This document shows positions 1-7,764 of a stretch of 42,699 bases of DNA, in pieces. Every line of letters begins with the position of its first letter. Position 1 is the first letter of the stretch. The DNA comes from Planctomycetota bacterium (GTDB lineage Bacteria; Planctomycetota; Phycisphaerae; WQYP01), in NCBI GenBank assembly GCA_021831565.1, contig JAKBMM010000024.1, forward strand, positions 1-42,699, written 5' to 3'. A model generated the notes under the pieces. That model was not told the origin of the DNA and did no database searches. It saw only the letters and a list, made by a program, of their open reading frames with translations. The position numbers and the translations under genes were made by a program.

Positions 1-540
1 TTTGAGATCACCGTGCCGGAGATGGGCCGTGGCATTACGCAGGGCGTAACCGGCCCGTCGTTGAATGGCGTACAGGATGACAGTGCGCTGGGATCGGCGA
101 TAGTGGACTACACGATTGGTAATCTGAGCTCGGCGAGCACGCAAGTGAATCTGCCGGCCTATACGCCGCCGGCACCGGTGGTGGTGTCGGATGACCCCAC
201 GGGCTCGATTCAACTGCAACTCAACGGTGTGTTTAAAGTAACAGATGCTACTTCCGGTTCGTCTCCAACTTCTTACAACGTAAAGCTGTACGATTCTGGC
301 ACTCTCCTCTATGAGCAGGACGTCAGCGCGGCATCGGAGCCGGTGGGCGTGTGGAATGGCCTGGCCATATCGTACTCGCTTGCGGCATCGCTTAATCACG
401 ATGCCAATGGCGACATCACCAATACCGTCAACAACGTGCTGGTAACGGTTCCCAGCCCGGCGAATATTTTGCAGAATTTCTGGGAGAGCAATGTCACGGG
501 AGACGGCGGTTATAACTCTGGCACAGTGGAGATATCGTGA
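1..540 (+). CDS. C-terminal fragment of a lipase-associated beta-rich protein (array copy 1, 5' end outside window)
   Basis: The reading frame is open from the first base of the window, so the gene starts further left. The 179 visible residues align along their whole length with the end of the copy ending at 2095, and more weakly with the end of the lipase-like copy ending at 4385. They are rich in Gly, Ser, Thr and Asn with alternating hydrophobic residues, as in an extracellular beta-sandwich. Shared marks are MGRGITQGVTG near the left edge and NLPAYTP about 45 residues later. No catalytic motif is visible in this part. The stop overlaps the next ATG as TGATG at 538-542, preceded by GGAG, which suggests translational coupling to the membrane protein that follows. 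The function is unknown; the link to a lipase rests on copy 3. Confidence 0.7.
   Translation, partial: FEITVPEMGRGITQGVTGPSLNGVQDDSALGSAIVDYTIGNLSSASTQVNLPAYTPPAPVVVSDDPTGSIQLQLNGVFKVTDATSGSSPTSYNVKLYDSGTLLYEQDVSAASEPVGVWNGLAISYSLAASLNHDANGDITNTVNNVLVTVPSPANILQNFWESNVTGDGGYNSGTVEIS
187..446 (+). repeat. 260-bp near-identical repeat, copy A
   Basis: This stretch matches 1748-2007 base for base except for one difference (G at 216, A at 1777). The coding sequence on both sides is clearly more diverged between the two copies. The identity ends abruptly at 446/2007. This is the pattern expected from recent gene conversion or unequal recombination between array copies. Confidence 0.93.
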
Positions 541-1100
541 TGGGGGCGCAGGTTCGCATGACGACAATTGGCGAGCGCTCAGCCCGTATGAGGCTGGGCG
601 TCGCCCGGACGGTATTGGCCTTGGGCTGGGTTGCTCTGGTGGCGAGTTTGCCGATGGCAATGGATTATGGGGCTGCCTCCGTCTGGAATCCGCAGCCTCT
701 GATATCCTACTCTACCTGGGCAGACATTTACTGGGTGTCGAGCCTCAGCATTTTTGGAACGTTCTTACTCGCCCCGTTTTTCGTCGGGCTGGCTGCGGGA
801 ACCCTGGCCACCGTAGTACCACCTCTCCTTACTCGCCCGCGGCTGGTCTGGGCGTGCCGCATCCTCACCATTGGGGTTTGTGAGAGCTGGACCATAGGCG
901 TGGGGCATGTTGTAAATCATATTTTCGACTGGCCTACGATTGGAGGAGTTGGAATTGGATTCTTTTTTTGCGGTATGGGTAGCCTGTTGATCGGCCTCTC
1001 GGCGTGGATACGTCCGGTGCGTGCGATATCTGAGGGCAAAAATGGAAAGCAAAACACCGCGAGCGGTGCCAATCCTGATTCGGGCACAGAGGGAACGTGA
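540..1100 (+). CDS. Small four-helix membrane protein (array copy 1)
   Basis: This 186-residue protein has about four hydrophobic segments: residues 20-42, 68-92, 105-128 and 135-156. A short Arg-rich N-terminus precedes them and a polar tail of about 30 residues follows. It is paralogous to the proteins at 2095-2622 and 4452-5172; shared marks are ISYSTWA, VGLAAGTLAT and the exact block LLIGLSAWIRP near the end of the last helix. The ATG at 540 overlaps the previous stop (TGATG); a GTG directly in front, at 537, is the alternative start. The next gene starts on its own stop codon, again as TGATG. I do not recognise the family. The strict alternation with the beta-rich secreted domain suggests a partner, perhaps for anchoring or immunity, but that is speculation. 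Confidence 0.72.
   Translation: MGAQVRMTTIGERSARMRLGVARTVLALGWVALVASLPMAMDYGAASVWNPQPLISYSTWADIYWVSSLSIFGTFLLAPFFVGLAAGTLATVVPPLLTRPRLVWACRILTIGVCESWTIGVGHVVNHIFDWPTIGGVGIGFFFCGMGSLLIGLSAWIRPVRAISEGKNGKQNTASGANPDSGTEGT
981..1017 (+). repeat. 37-bp exact repeat in the membrane-protein genes (copy A)
   Basis: It is identical to 2530-2566. It encodes the last transmembrane segment and the WIRP motif of array membrane proteins 1 and 2. The flanking bases differ, so this is a second short tract of sequence sharing between array copies. Confidence 0.9.
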
Positions 1101-2095
1101 TGGTGTGTCCGTTCCTCGCCAATCCGAATCTTCCATCGGGCAGCGCCCAGGCCACCGCCGCAGGCTCGACCGGCTGGAATGCGCCAGTCAGCGATCAGAA
1201 TGCCTACAGCGGCGGGACGAATTCCGGCCCAGGCACGGAAGTCTCCGGCGCGGGGTTGAACCCAGCCGCCATTGTCGGCGTGCAGTTGGACGGAAACAAT
1301 GATTACAATACGACAACTTGGAATCTTTCCGTAACTACAGGCCCAAACGCTGGCGCGGGCATTAAGAATCCAGTGCTTACAGGGATGGCGCAAAAGAGCC
1401 AACTGGAGGCCGGCATCCCCGTCTCACTGGTCGCTTCAAGCGGTGCGTATGGCATTCCGCCCGATACGATGGATACGGCCAACATCGCGTATGTCGATGC
1501 GGGCTTGTCTGTTAACGCCAGTGTCTGGTCGGCGGCTGGTCCCAACGATTATGTTCCCTTCCAGATTAACTCGCTGGAGATGGGCCGGGGGATCACGCAA
1601 GGCGTCACCGGCCCATCATCACTTGTTGTTGTGCAGAACGATAGCGTCCACCAAAGCGCACTTGTTGGCTACACGCTGGGAAATCTCTGGTCGCCCACGA
1701 CGCAAGTGAATCTGCCGGCCTACACGCCGGCCAAGCCTGTCGTTGTCTCGGATGACCCCACGGGCTCGATTCAACTACAACTCAACGGTGTGTTTAAAGT
1801 AACAGATGCTACTTCCGGTTCGTCTCCAACTTCTTACAACGTAAAGCTGTACGATTCTGGCACTCTCCTCTATGAGCAGGACGTCAGCGCGGCATCGGAG
1901 CCGGTGGGCGTGTGGAATGGCCTGGCCATATCGTACTCGCTTGCGGCATCGCTTAATCACGATGCCAATGGCGACATCACCAATACCGTCAACAACGTGC
2001 TGGTAACCGTACCCAGCCCGGCGCAGATTCTACAGAACTTCTGGGAATCGGTTCTGACGAATCCGCTGGACTCCAGCACCGTGGAGGTGCAGTGA
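1100..2095 (+). CDS. Lipase-associated beta-rich protein lacking the hydrolase domain (array copy 2)
   Basis: This 331-residue protein corresponds to the C-terminal part of the lipase-like copy at 2619-4385. It begins at the point that reads ALLANPNLPLGS there and PFLANPNLPSGS here. The conserved block SAQATAAGSTGWN follows, then a beta-rich region ending in SPAQILQNFWES. No GxSxG motif and no signal peptide is visible, so export is doubtful unless a different start is used. The ATG at 1100 overlaps the stop of the preceding membrane gene (TGATG), with GAGGGA just upstream as ribosome binding site. Its own stop forms TGATG with the next membrane gene at 2095. I read it as a 5'-truncated module that has kept an open frame and translation signals. 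It may be expressed or may be a decaying copy. Confidence 0.68.
   Translation: MVCPFLANPNLPSGSAQATAAGSTGWNAPVSDQNAYSGGTNSGPGTEVSGAGLNPAAIVGVQLDGNNDYNTTTWNLSVTTGPNAGAGIKNPVLTGMAQKSQLEAGIPVSLVASSGAYGIPPDTMDTANIAYVDAGLSVNASVWSAAGPNDYVPFQINSLEMGRGITQGVTGPSSLVVVQNDSVHQSALVGYTLGNLWSPTTQVNLPAYTPAKPVVVSDDPTGSIQLQLNGVFKVTDATSGSSPTSYNVKLYDSGTLLYEQDVSAASEPVGVWNGLAISYSLAASLNHDANGDITNTVNNVLVTVPSPAQILQNFWESVLTNPLDSSTVEVQ
1748..2007 (+). repeat. 260-bp near-identical repeat, copy B
   Basis: It matches 187-446 with one substitution (A at 1777). It lies in the C-terminal part of array copy 2. See copy A. Confidence 0.93.
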
Positions 2096-2622
2096 TGACG
2101 ACGAGCGTATGCACAACATCGGCCGCTGGATATTCAGCGCGCCGGCGGCTGTTGGTCGCCCACGTTGCGTTAATCTTGGGCTGGTTAACATTGGCGGTCA
2201 GTCTGTTTATGAACATGGGTACCGTGACAGTTGGGTGGAATCATAAATCCTACTCAACTTGGGCTATAATCTCGTGGTTCTTTCGCCCCCCTTATTGGGG
2301 AGGCATGCTTCTGTTTGCTCCACTCTTTATCGGGCTGGCTGCAGGGACCTTAGCGACCGCCGCGCCAGCTCGCTCTGCAGCCCCCTGTTTAATCTGGCTG
2401 TGCCGCATTGGTGCCGTGGGTGTTTGTGAAGGTTTGCCCTTGGGCTTGTTATATCTGGTCGCCTGTTTTCGCATTTCTCCGAGCGCCTCCGACGGGAATG
2501 GAATTGGTACATTATTCTTTGCGACCGGCAGCCTGTTGATCGGCCTCTCGGCGTGGATACGTCCGGCAGGGGCCAGCAAATCCGACAGCGGAACCAGTCG
2601 GCAGAGGGCGGAACCGCCGTGA
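2095..2622 (+). CDS. Small four-helix membrane protein (array copy 2)
   Basis: This 175-residue protein is paralogous to the one at 540-1100. It has hydrophobic segments at about residues 22-42, 62-88, 97-122 and 136-158. Shared motifs are YSTWA, IGLAAGTLAT, CRIGAVGVCEG (CRILTIGVCES in copy 1) and LLIGLSAWIRP. The ATG overlaps the stop of the preceding gene (TGATG) and a GGAGG lies just upstream. The downstream lipase-like gene starts at a GTG overlapping this stop (GTGA at 2619-2622). The family is unrecognised. The predicted location is the inner membrane. Confidence 0.72.
   Translation: MTTSVCTTSAAGYSARRRLLVAHVALILGWLTLAVSLFMNMGTVTVGWNHKSYSTWAIISWFFRPPYWGGMLLFAPLFIGLAAGTLATAAPARSAAPCLIWLCRIGAVGVCEGLPLGLLYLVACFRISPSASDGNGIGTLFFATGSLLIGLSAWIRPAGASKSDSGTSRQRAEPP
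2530..2566 (+). repeat. 37-bp exact repeat in the membrane-protein genes (copy B)
   Basis: It is identical to 981-1017 and encodes the same LLIGLSAWIRP segment. Confidence 0.9.
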
Positions 2623-4385
2623 ACTTCCTCACATCCACCACCATCGGTTACGATCCGTTAAGCGGGACGGGTGCACCGATGATTGCCGTGCAGAAGGTGG
2701 ATGTGGTGGCGCACAGCTACGGCGGTTTGCTGACACGCTGGTACATGGAGCAGGCGGCGAATTCCAGCGGCGTGGCCGGCAGTGAATTCAAGGATTACCG
2801 CGATATCCGAACGCTGATCGAAATCGGCACGCCGAATCTCGGCTCGCCGTTGGCGAATATGATTGACGAGGTGTATTCGGGCACGTCGCTGGGGAAAATG
2901 ATTGCGAATGCCAGCCTCCCGAGTTGGGTGATCGACACGGCAGCCTTCTTAAAGTTCGTCCCAAGTTCGGCCACAACAATGTCGGGGTTCCTTGCTTACC
3001 TGCAGCAATTGGGCGCCAATGGACTTCCGACGACGTCGAACGGCAATCCGTATCCGTTCTACGAAGACGATGCTGTGAATAGTCCGCTGCTCAGTCAGCT
3101 CAACGCCGGGTCGCCATTCAATAACAACGTCAGCTATGCTGCCGTCTACGGTACCAATCCTAATTTACCGGCGTTGAAGTGGCATGATATGACGTTACTG
3201 TGGTTGGATGTTTACCCCGACATGCAGCCGATGGGACCGAACGGCCAATCCTATTTCCCGTGGCTGCAAATTCTCGATGGTGCCAGCAACGATTCGATCG
3301 TTCCAACTTGGAGTGCGACGCTGCCCGATCTGAGCTACGATAAGCCCGTGAATACAGACCACATTGACCTTGAATCCAATGCCACCACCGAGGCCGATGT
3401 TCTGGCACTTCTCGCCAATCCGAATCTTCCGCTCGGCAGCGCCCAGGCCACCGCCGCAGGCTCGACCGGCTGGAATCCACCAGTCAGCGATCAGAATGCC
3501 TACAACGGCGGAACCAATAGCGGTCCAAGCACTGAGGTTTCCGGCGCGGGGTTGAACCCAGCCGCCATTGTCGGCGTGCGGCTGGACGGCACAGATTACA
3601 ACACCACAACATGGGATGCTTACAAAAACGCCGGAGCGCAATATCCCGTGTTCACGGGGATGGTTCGGGTGTCCCAACTTACCACAGGCGTTAATTTCTC
3701 GTATAACGCGAGTTATGTCGATATCACCGGCGGAGCGCACTCGACGTCGTTGGGCGCCTTTTATCTCTATGGCCAAGGCCAGACTAACGGCGGCAATTAC
3801 CTTTTTGTCGCCCCCCAGTATCTGCAGGGCGCAGGGCCGAGTGATTGGGTGCCTTTCTCCATCTCGACCCTTGCCCTGGGCCGAGGGGCGGCCCAAAGCA
3901 TTTCCTCGCCCTACACGTCCCAACCGTTTGCTGTGAACTCGTATGCCGACATCAGTTACACCCTGAACGGGGTAGATTCCGCCTCTACAGCGCTCAACGT
4001 GCCGGCCTACACGCCGCCGGCGCCGTTGGTCAACGCCCCCAACGCCCAGAATCAGGTGATGGTGACGTTGAATGGAGCGTACCAGGTTCAGCCGTCGGGC
4101 AGCGGCAGCTACGCGGACGTCAAACTTTATGCCGACGGCGGCCTCATCGGGTCGGATACGCTGTTGGCGGAATATCAGTTTAATGACCTCAATCCGCCGA
4201 ACGTGGAGGTGTATTGGACCGGCTTGGCGATCACCTATTCACAAACCGTTACGCTTACGCTCAGCAACTATACCCTGACCGGGCCGCTTGGTTCCGCGCC
4301 GTGGAATGACGGCCTGTTCCAGCAACTTAATCAAAGCGTCATCGGACCCTTGAACTCGGGAGATGCCTATGTGCCCGGATCGTAA
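2619..4385 (+). CDS. Alpha/beta-hydrolase (lipase-like) protein, N-terminally truncated, with beta-rich C-terminal domain (array copy 3)
   Basis: This 588-residue product starts at a GTG overlapping the previous stop. Around residue 32 is VDVVAHSYGGLLTRWYM, the nucleophile elbow of triacylglycerol-lipase-type hydrolases (motif HSYGG). The later DGASNDSIVP and NTDHIDLESN fit the catalytic Asp and His. The strands normally in front of the nucleophile, the oxyanion loop and a signal peptide are missing: the protein begins only about 30 residues before the serine, where a complete enzyme has 150 or more. From about residue 265 (ALLANPNLPLGS) to the end lies the beta-rich region shared with copies 1, 2 and 4. 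Extending the frame upstream only runs into the membrane gene, so the truncation is real in this assembly. It is probably inactive as a lipase unless another polypeptide supplies the missing half. Confidence 0.75.
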   Translation: MNFLTSTTIGYDPLSGTGAPMIAVQKVDVVAHSYGGLLTRWYMEQAANSSGVAGSEFKDYRDIRTLIEIGTPNLGSPLANMIDEVYSGTSLGKMIANASLPSWVIDTAAFLKFVPSSATTMSGFLAYLQQLGANGLPTTSNGNPYPFYEDDAVNSPLLSQLNAGSPFNNNVSYAAVYGTNPNLPALKWHDMTLLWLDVYPDMQPMGPNGQSYFPWLQILDGASNDSIVPTWSATLPDLSYDKPVNTDHIDLESNATTEADVLALLANPNLPLGSAQATAAGSTGWNPPVSDQNAYNGGTNSGPSTEVSGAGLNPAAIVGVRLDGTDYNTTTWDAYKNAGAQYPVFTGMVRVSQLTTGVNFSYNASYVDITGGAHSTSLGAFYLYGQGQTNGGNYLFVAPQYLQGAGPSDWVPFSISTLALGRGAAQSISSPYTSQPFAVNSYADISYTLNGVDSASTALNVPAYTPPAPLVNAPNAQNQVMVTLNGAYQVQPSGSGSYADVKLYADGGLIGSDTLLAEYQFNDLNPPNVEVYWTGLAITYSQTVTLTLSNYTLTGPLGSAPWNDGLFQQLNQSVIGPLNSGDAYVPGS

Positions 4386-4537
4386 GCTGCCTAATTGATA
4401 TGGTGTCGCGTTACGCGCGTTACGAAGGTAAGGACAAATGCGGGAAGTAAAATGAAAAAAGCGTTATCAGGGGCGCGTAAAGTAGGCTGGTATAAGTGGA
4501 ACATTTTGTCTGGGTTTACGATATATTCTATTGGTTG

Positions 4538-4545
4538 GATTATTT
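4538..4545. repeat. 8-bp target site duplication, left copy (GATTATTT)
   Basis: It is a perfect direct repeat of 4698-4705, directly abutting the inverted ends of the miniature element. Collapsing the two copies restores the host gene frame. Confidence 0.9.
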
Positions 4546-4697
4546 GTAACCGTTCACGGGCCAAAAACCGCTTAAAATCAAAGAAATAATGTGGAATCTG
4601 AAGTTTATGGAGCATAAAAATCACAAAAAAAGTGCTCTGCAAGGCAAAAAGTGGCGTTTTTTTGCTGATTACGCCACTTTTGCCCGTGAACGGTTAC
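4546..4697. mobile_element. 152-bp IS66-type MITE with 16-bp terminal inverted repeats
   Basis: The left end GTAACCGTTCACGGGC (4546-4561) is the exact reverse complement of 4682-4697. The element is flanked by a perfect 8-bp direct repeat GATTATTT (4538-4545 and 4698-4705). Ends starting with GTAA and 8-bp target duplications are the hallmarks of the IS66 family (established knowledge). The interior is AT-rich, has no transposase frame, and holds a second 11-bp hairpin (4647-4657 with 4671-4681). It is therefore a non-autonomous element, probably moved by an IS66 transposase elsewhere in the genome. It interrupts array membrane gene 3. Confidence 0.9.
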
Positions 4698-5171
4698 GAT
4701 TATTTGGCTCGTGTCACTTTGCTTGCCTATTGATTACGTAGCCCAAGGGGCTTGGACCCATCCCGACGCGCCGCTGCCAACAGCACTATTCCTGATTTTT
4801 ACGGCATTAATGCCAGTTTTTGCTGTTTTTAAGATTCATCTTTATTGGCCGTACCTCCTCCTGTGGTTGTACTACCCCGGATTGCTCGCGGCGCTGGTGT
4901 GTGTGTTTCGCCTACGGTCACCGATATTGTTTGTCTTTCTTCGTCTTTGTTCACTGGCGCTTCTTGAAGTCTGGGTCTGGGAACTGATGTACCTGCTCAA
5001 GGACCGGCAGGGCACGTTTTATTGGGGCGGAACCGTCTTGGCCGTCGGCAGCACATTGATCTGCTTGGGCGTTTGGCTGATTCCGCCACGGCAGAAAGGC
5101 GAGGACGCTGGCACCAGGAAACAGTCGGCGGATTCGCGGGCTGGTCCAGGCTCAATTTCCGGAGGCGAATG

Positions 5172-5285
5172 ATGGGGTGTCCGTTTCTCGCCAATCCGAA
5201 CCTTCCATCGGGTAGCGCCCAAGCCGCCGCTATGGAACTACCGGCTGGGACGAACAATTTGCCGGGCGGGTCTCGCTCCCGCTGA
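5172..5285 (+). pseudogene. Remnant of the beta-rich domain gene (array copy 4)
   Basis: The short frame of 37 codons starts at the TGATG junction with the preceding membrane gene and reads MGCPFLANPNLPSGSAQA, almost the same as the start of copy 2 (MVCPFLANPNLPSGSAQA). After about 18 residues the similarity is lost and a stop follows at 5283-5285, 38 bp before the end of thrS. Copies 2 and 4 thus share the same 5' breakpoint. Copy 4 has lost its body and marks the right border of the array. Confidence 0.8.
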
Positions 5286-5323
5286 AGAACAACACCTTGG
5301 CACGGCGTACTACAATATTCAGG

Positions 5324-7309
5324 TTAACACTTCCGCTCGTGGATTTCCGTCGTAAGTTTGGTGATAAAGGTTTCCAGCGGCATGGCGCCCAGATCCTGAT
5401 CTTGGCGCGTGCGCACCGCCACGGCCCCGGTTTCCTTCTCCCGGGCTCCGATGATGAGCAAATAAGGAATCTTCCGCTCCCGCGCCCGGCGGATTTTCGC
5501 GCCGATCTTTTCGTCGCCGGCATCCATCTCCACGCGCACACCCGCCGCGGAAAGTTTCTCCGTCGCCTGCCGGCCGTAGGAGACGAATTTTTCGCTGATG
5601 GAAAGCACGATCGCCTGCACCGGCGCCAGCCAGGCCGGGAAAGCGCCGGCGAAATGTTCAATCAGAATTCCCGTGAACCGCTCCATGGATCCGAACGGCG
5701 CACGGTGAATCATCACCGGCCGGTGGGGGACGTTGTCAGCGCCGATGTATTCCAATTGGAATCGCTCCGGCAGCACATAATCAAGTTGCACGGTTCCGAG
5801 CTGCCATTGCCGGCCAATCACGTCTTGAACCAGAAAATCCAGCTTCGGGCCGTAGAAGGCGGCTTCGCCGATTGCTTCCTCGTGCGGCACGCCCACTTCG
5901 CGAACAACTTTTCGCAACGTCGCCTCCGCCCGATCCCATAGCGCCGGATCGCCGGCGTATTTGTCGGAGTGCGCAGCGCGTAAACTCACCCGGCACCGGT
6001 ACTGGCTAAAACCCAGTGTTCGGAACACCAGCAACACCATCTCCACCGTGCTGCGCAGCTCCGCTTCCACCTGCTCCGGCGTGCAGAACAGATGCGCGTC
6101 GTCCTGCGTGAAGCCGCGAACACGCGTCATTCCCGAAAGCTCGCCCGATTGTTCAAAGCGGTACACGGTTCCGAATTCGGCCAGGCGAATCGGCAGATCG
6201 CGATAACTGTGCGGTTCGGCGGCGTAAATCTGAATGTGATGCGGGCAATTCATCGGCTTGAGCAGGTATTCGCTCGTATCGCCATCGTCGCGCTCCTTCA
6301 TTTTGATGGTCGGGAATTGTGATTCTTTGTAATAAGGATAATGCCCGCTGGTTTTGTAGAGATTCACATTGCCGATGTGCGGTGTATATACGCCGCTGTA
6401 ACCACGGCGGGACAGTTCCTGTCGCATGAAGTTTTCCAATTCCTGCCGCACCACGCCGCCCTTGGGCATCCACAATATCAATCCACCGCCGACCAGCGGA
6501 GAAATGGTGAAAAGCCCCAATTGTTTGCCGAGCACCCGGTGGTCCCGCTTTTTTGCCTCCTCCAGTTGGAGCAGCCAGGCGTCCAGTTGGGCCTTGGAAA
6601 AAAACGCCGCTCCATACACCCGCTGCAACTGCTGTTGCGCGGCGTCGCCGCGCCAGTAGGCGCCCGCCACGCCGGTAATCTTGAACGCTCCGATACGACC
6701 CGTCGCCGGCAGGTGTGGTCCGCGGCACAAATCTTCCCAGTTTGTACCCGGGGCGCCGGTGACGTAAAAACTCATGGTCGTATTGGCGTCCTGTTCCAGC
6801 GCGCGCCGGGCATTGTCCACCTTATAGGGATTGCCTTCCCGTTGCAGTTTATTCATCGCCTCGGCCGGCGGCATTTCATAACGCGTAAACGGCCGGTTCT
6901 CCGCAATAATTCGCGCCATTTCCGCCTCGATGCGGGCGAAATCCTCCTGCCGGATCGGATCGGCAAGTTCCATGTCGTAATAAAAACCTTCCTCCACCGG
7001 CGGACCGTAAGCCAGCTTGACCGCGGGAAAAAGAGTGCTGATGGCCTCGGCCAGCACGTGGGCACAGGAGTGGCGCAACAGATACGTTGCGTGGGGATCG
7101 TCAGCCGTCGCGGTGATAATGGCTACCGCCGCATCGCTGCGAATCGGGGCGTTCAAGTCGCTCAATTGGCCGTTGATCAAGGCGCCGATGGCGTCGCGCG
7201 CCAGCCGGGGACCAATCGCCTCCGCCACCTCCCGTGGGGTGACGGCAGGGGCGTCAAAAATTTTTTTCGCGCCGTCCGGCAGGGTGATGGTAATCATGCG
7301 TGATTTCAT
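5324..7309 (-). CDS. thrS: Threonine-tRNA ligase
   Basis: This 661-residue enzyme charges tRNA-Thr in the cytoplasm. Domains in order are an N-terminal TGS domain (about residues 5-68, starting ITITLPDG), the editing domain with the HSCAH zinc/editing motif at 80-84, the class II catalytic core with MNCPHH, motif 2 (EFGTVYRFEQSGELSG) and GFTQDDAHLFC, motif 3 near IHRAPFGSMER, and a C-terminal anticodon-binding domain ending about ALETF-like MPLETFITKL. The length is normal. The start at 7309 gives MKSRMITITL; ATG at 7297 is an alternative that fits the TGS start more tightly. The gene reads toward the decayed array, and its stop lies only 38 bp from the copy-4 remnant. Unlike the common arrangement, infC, rpmI and rplT do not follow it. 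Confidence 0.98.
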   Translation of the reverse strand: MKSRMITITLPDGAKKIFDAPAVTPREVAEAIGPRLARDAIGALINGQLSDLNAPIRSDAAVAIITATADDPHATYLLRHSCAHVLAEAISTLFPAVKLAYGPPVEEGFYYDMELADPIRQEDFARIEAEMARIIAENRPFTRYEMPPAEAMNKLQREGNPYKVDNARRALEQDANTTMSFYVTGAPGTNWEDLCRGPHLPATGRIGAFKITGVAGAYWRGDAAQQQLQRVYGAAFFSKAQLDAWLLQLEEAKKRDHRVLGKQLGLFTISPLVGGGLILWMPKGGVVRQELENFMRQELSRRGYSGVYTPHIGNVNLYKTSGHYPYYKESQFPTIKMKERDDGDTSEYLLKPMNCPHHIQIYAAEPHSYRDLPIRLAEFGTVYRFEQSGELSGMTRVRGFTQDDAHLFCTPEQVEAELRSTVEMVLLVFRTLGFSQYRCRVSLRAAHSDKYAGDPALWDRAEATLRKVVREVGVPHEEAIGEAAFYGPKLDFLVQDVIGRQWQLGTVQLDYVLPERFQLEYIGADNVPHRPVMIHRAPFGSMERFTGILIEHFAGAFPAWLAPVQAIVLSISEKFVSYGRQATEKLSAAGVRVEMDAGDEKIGAKIRRARERKIPYLLIIGAREKETGAVAVRTRQDQDLGAMPLETFITKLTTEIHERKC

Positions 7310-7535
7310 CCGATCATGTAAGCATTTCGCATATTAAGCCGCCGGGAACCGGTCCTTCTTCCGCGCCGCGCCGCCCTTGCGGATGAAAGCGCCGACGATC
7401 CATCCTGTTGCATTGCAGCCATGGTCGGAATTGCGGCTCCGGGCGGAATATCCGCCCGGATGGTAGCGGTGGTTGCTTTGCGGTGTCAAATCCCGGTGCG
7501 CCGGAGCGCGAGATTTCTGATAAAATCAGTCGACG
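7310..7535. other. Divergent intergenic region thrS / thiS
   Basis: The 226-bp spacer must carry promoters for both thrS (leftward) and thiS (rightward). A TAAAAT at 7521-7526 sits within the small palindrome CTGATAAAATCAG just before thiS, but no convincing -35 box stands at the right distance. I see no T-box for thrS and no TPP-riboswitch signature (CTGAGA core) for thiS. Confidence 0.4.
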
Positions 7536-7736
7536 ATGAAAGTCGCCGTCAATGGTGAAGAAGTGGATCTGCCCGCAGGGACGACGGTTACGCAGTTGCT
7601 TGCGCGGTTGAGGCTTCCGCCGGTGCGCGTCGCGGTGGAGTTGAACCGCGCCATCGTTCCCCGGAAGAATTTTTCCGTCGCCACGCTGCACGCCGGCGAT
7701 CGGGTCGAAATTGTCACGTTTGTCGGCGGTGGTTGA
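7536..7736 (+). CDS. thiS: Sulfur carrier protein ThiS
   Basis: This 66-residue ubiquitin-fold sulfur carrier supplies sulfur as a C-terminal thiocarboxylate for the thiazole half of thiamine. The beginning MKVAVNGEEVDLP, the middle VELNRAIVPR and the C-terminal VTFVGGG are all diagnostic; the terminal Gly-Gly is the residue pair adenylated and thiolated by ThiF and a sulfur donor. The length is normal. It lies 28 bp upstream of thiG in the same direction, so the two are probably co-transcribed. No thiF, thiH, thiO or thiC is in the window, so the rest of the pathway must be elsewhere. Confidence 0.95.
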   Translation: MKVAVNGEEVDLPAGTTVTQLLARLRLPPVRVAVELNRAIVPRKNFSVATLHAGDRVEIVTFVGGG

Positions 7737-7764
7737 AATTCCCGGGAACTAACAGGATTTTGTC

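Larger units (their letters stand above)
4452..5172 (+). pseudogene. Small membrane protein gene (array copy 3) split by a miniature transposable element
   Basis: The frame starts at ATG 4452 (GGAAG upstream) and runs to 4545, where the 152-bp element at 4546-4697 begins. It resumes at 4706 and ends at 5172. Deleting the element and one copy of the 8-bp target duplication joins base 4545 to 4706 in frame through a TGG codon and gives one 186-residue protein, against 186 and 175 for the paralogs. The restored first helix reads IGWIIWLVSLCLP, which aligns with LGWVALVASLPMA and LGWLTLAVSLFMN. Four hydrophobic segments are then recovered. As it stands, a short product could be made from 4452 to the stop at 4589, and a fragment from the GTG at 4711. 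The downstream end keeps the TGATG junction at 5170-5174. Confidence 0.85.

Noticed and set aside
4395-4589. Independent 64-residue gene
   Set aside because: It is the 5' part of the membrane-protein gene running into the miniature element; its last codons are the element's inverted end.
7310-7535. TPP riboswitch before thiS-thiG or a T-box before thrS
   Set aside because: No CTGAGA-type TPP core and no T-box TGGNACC-like specificity or antiterminator sequence was found on either strand.
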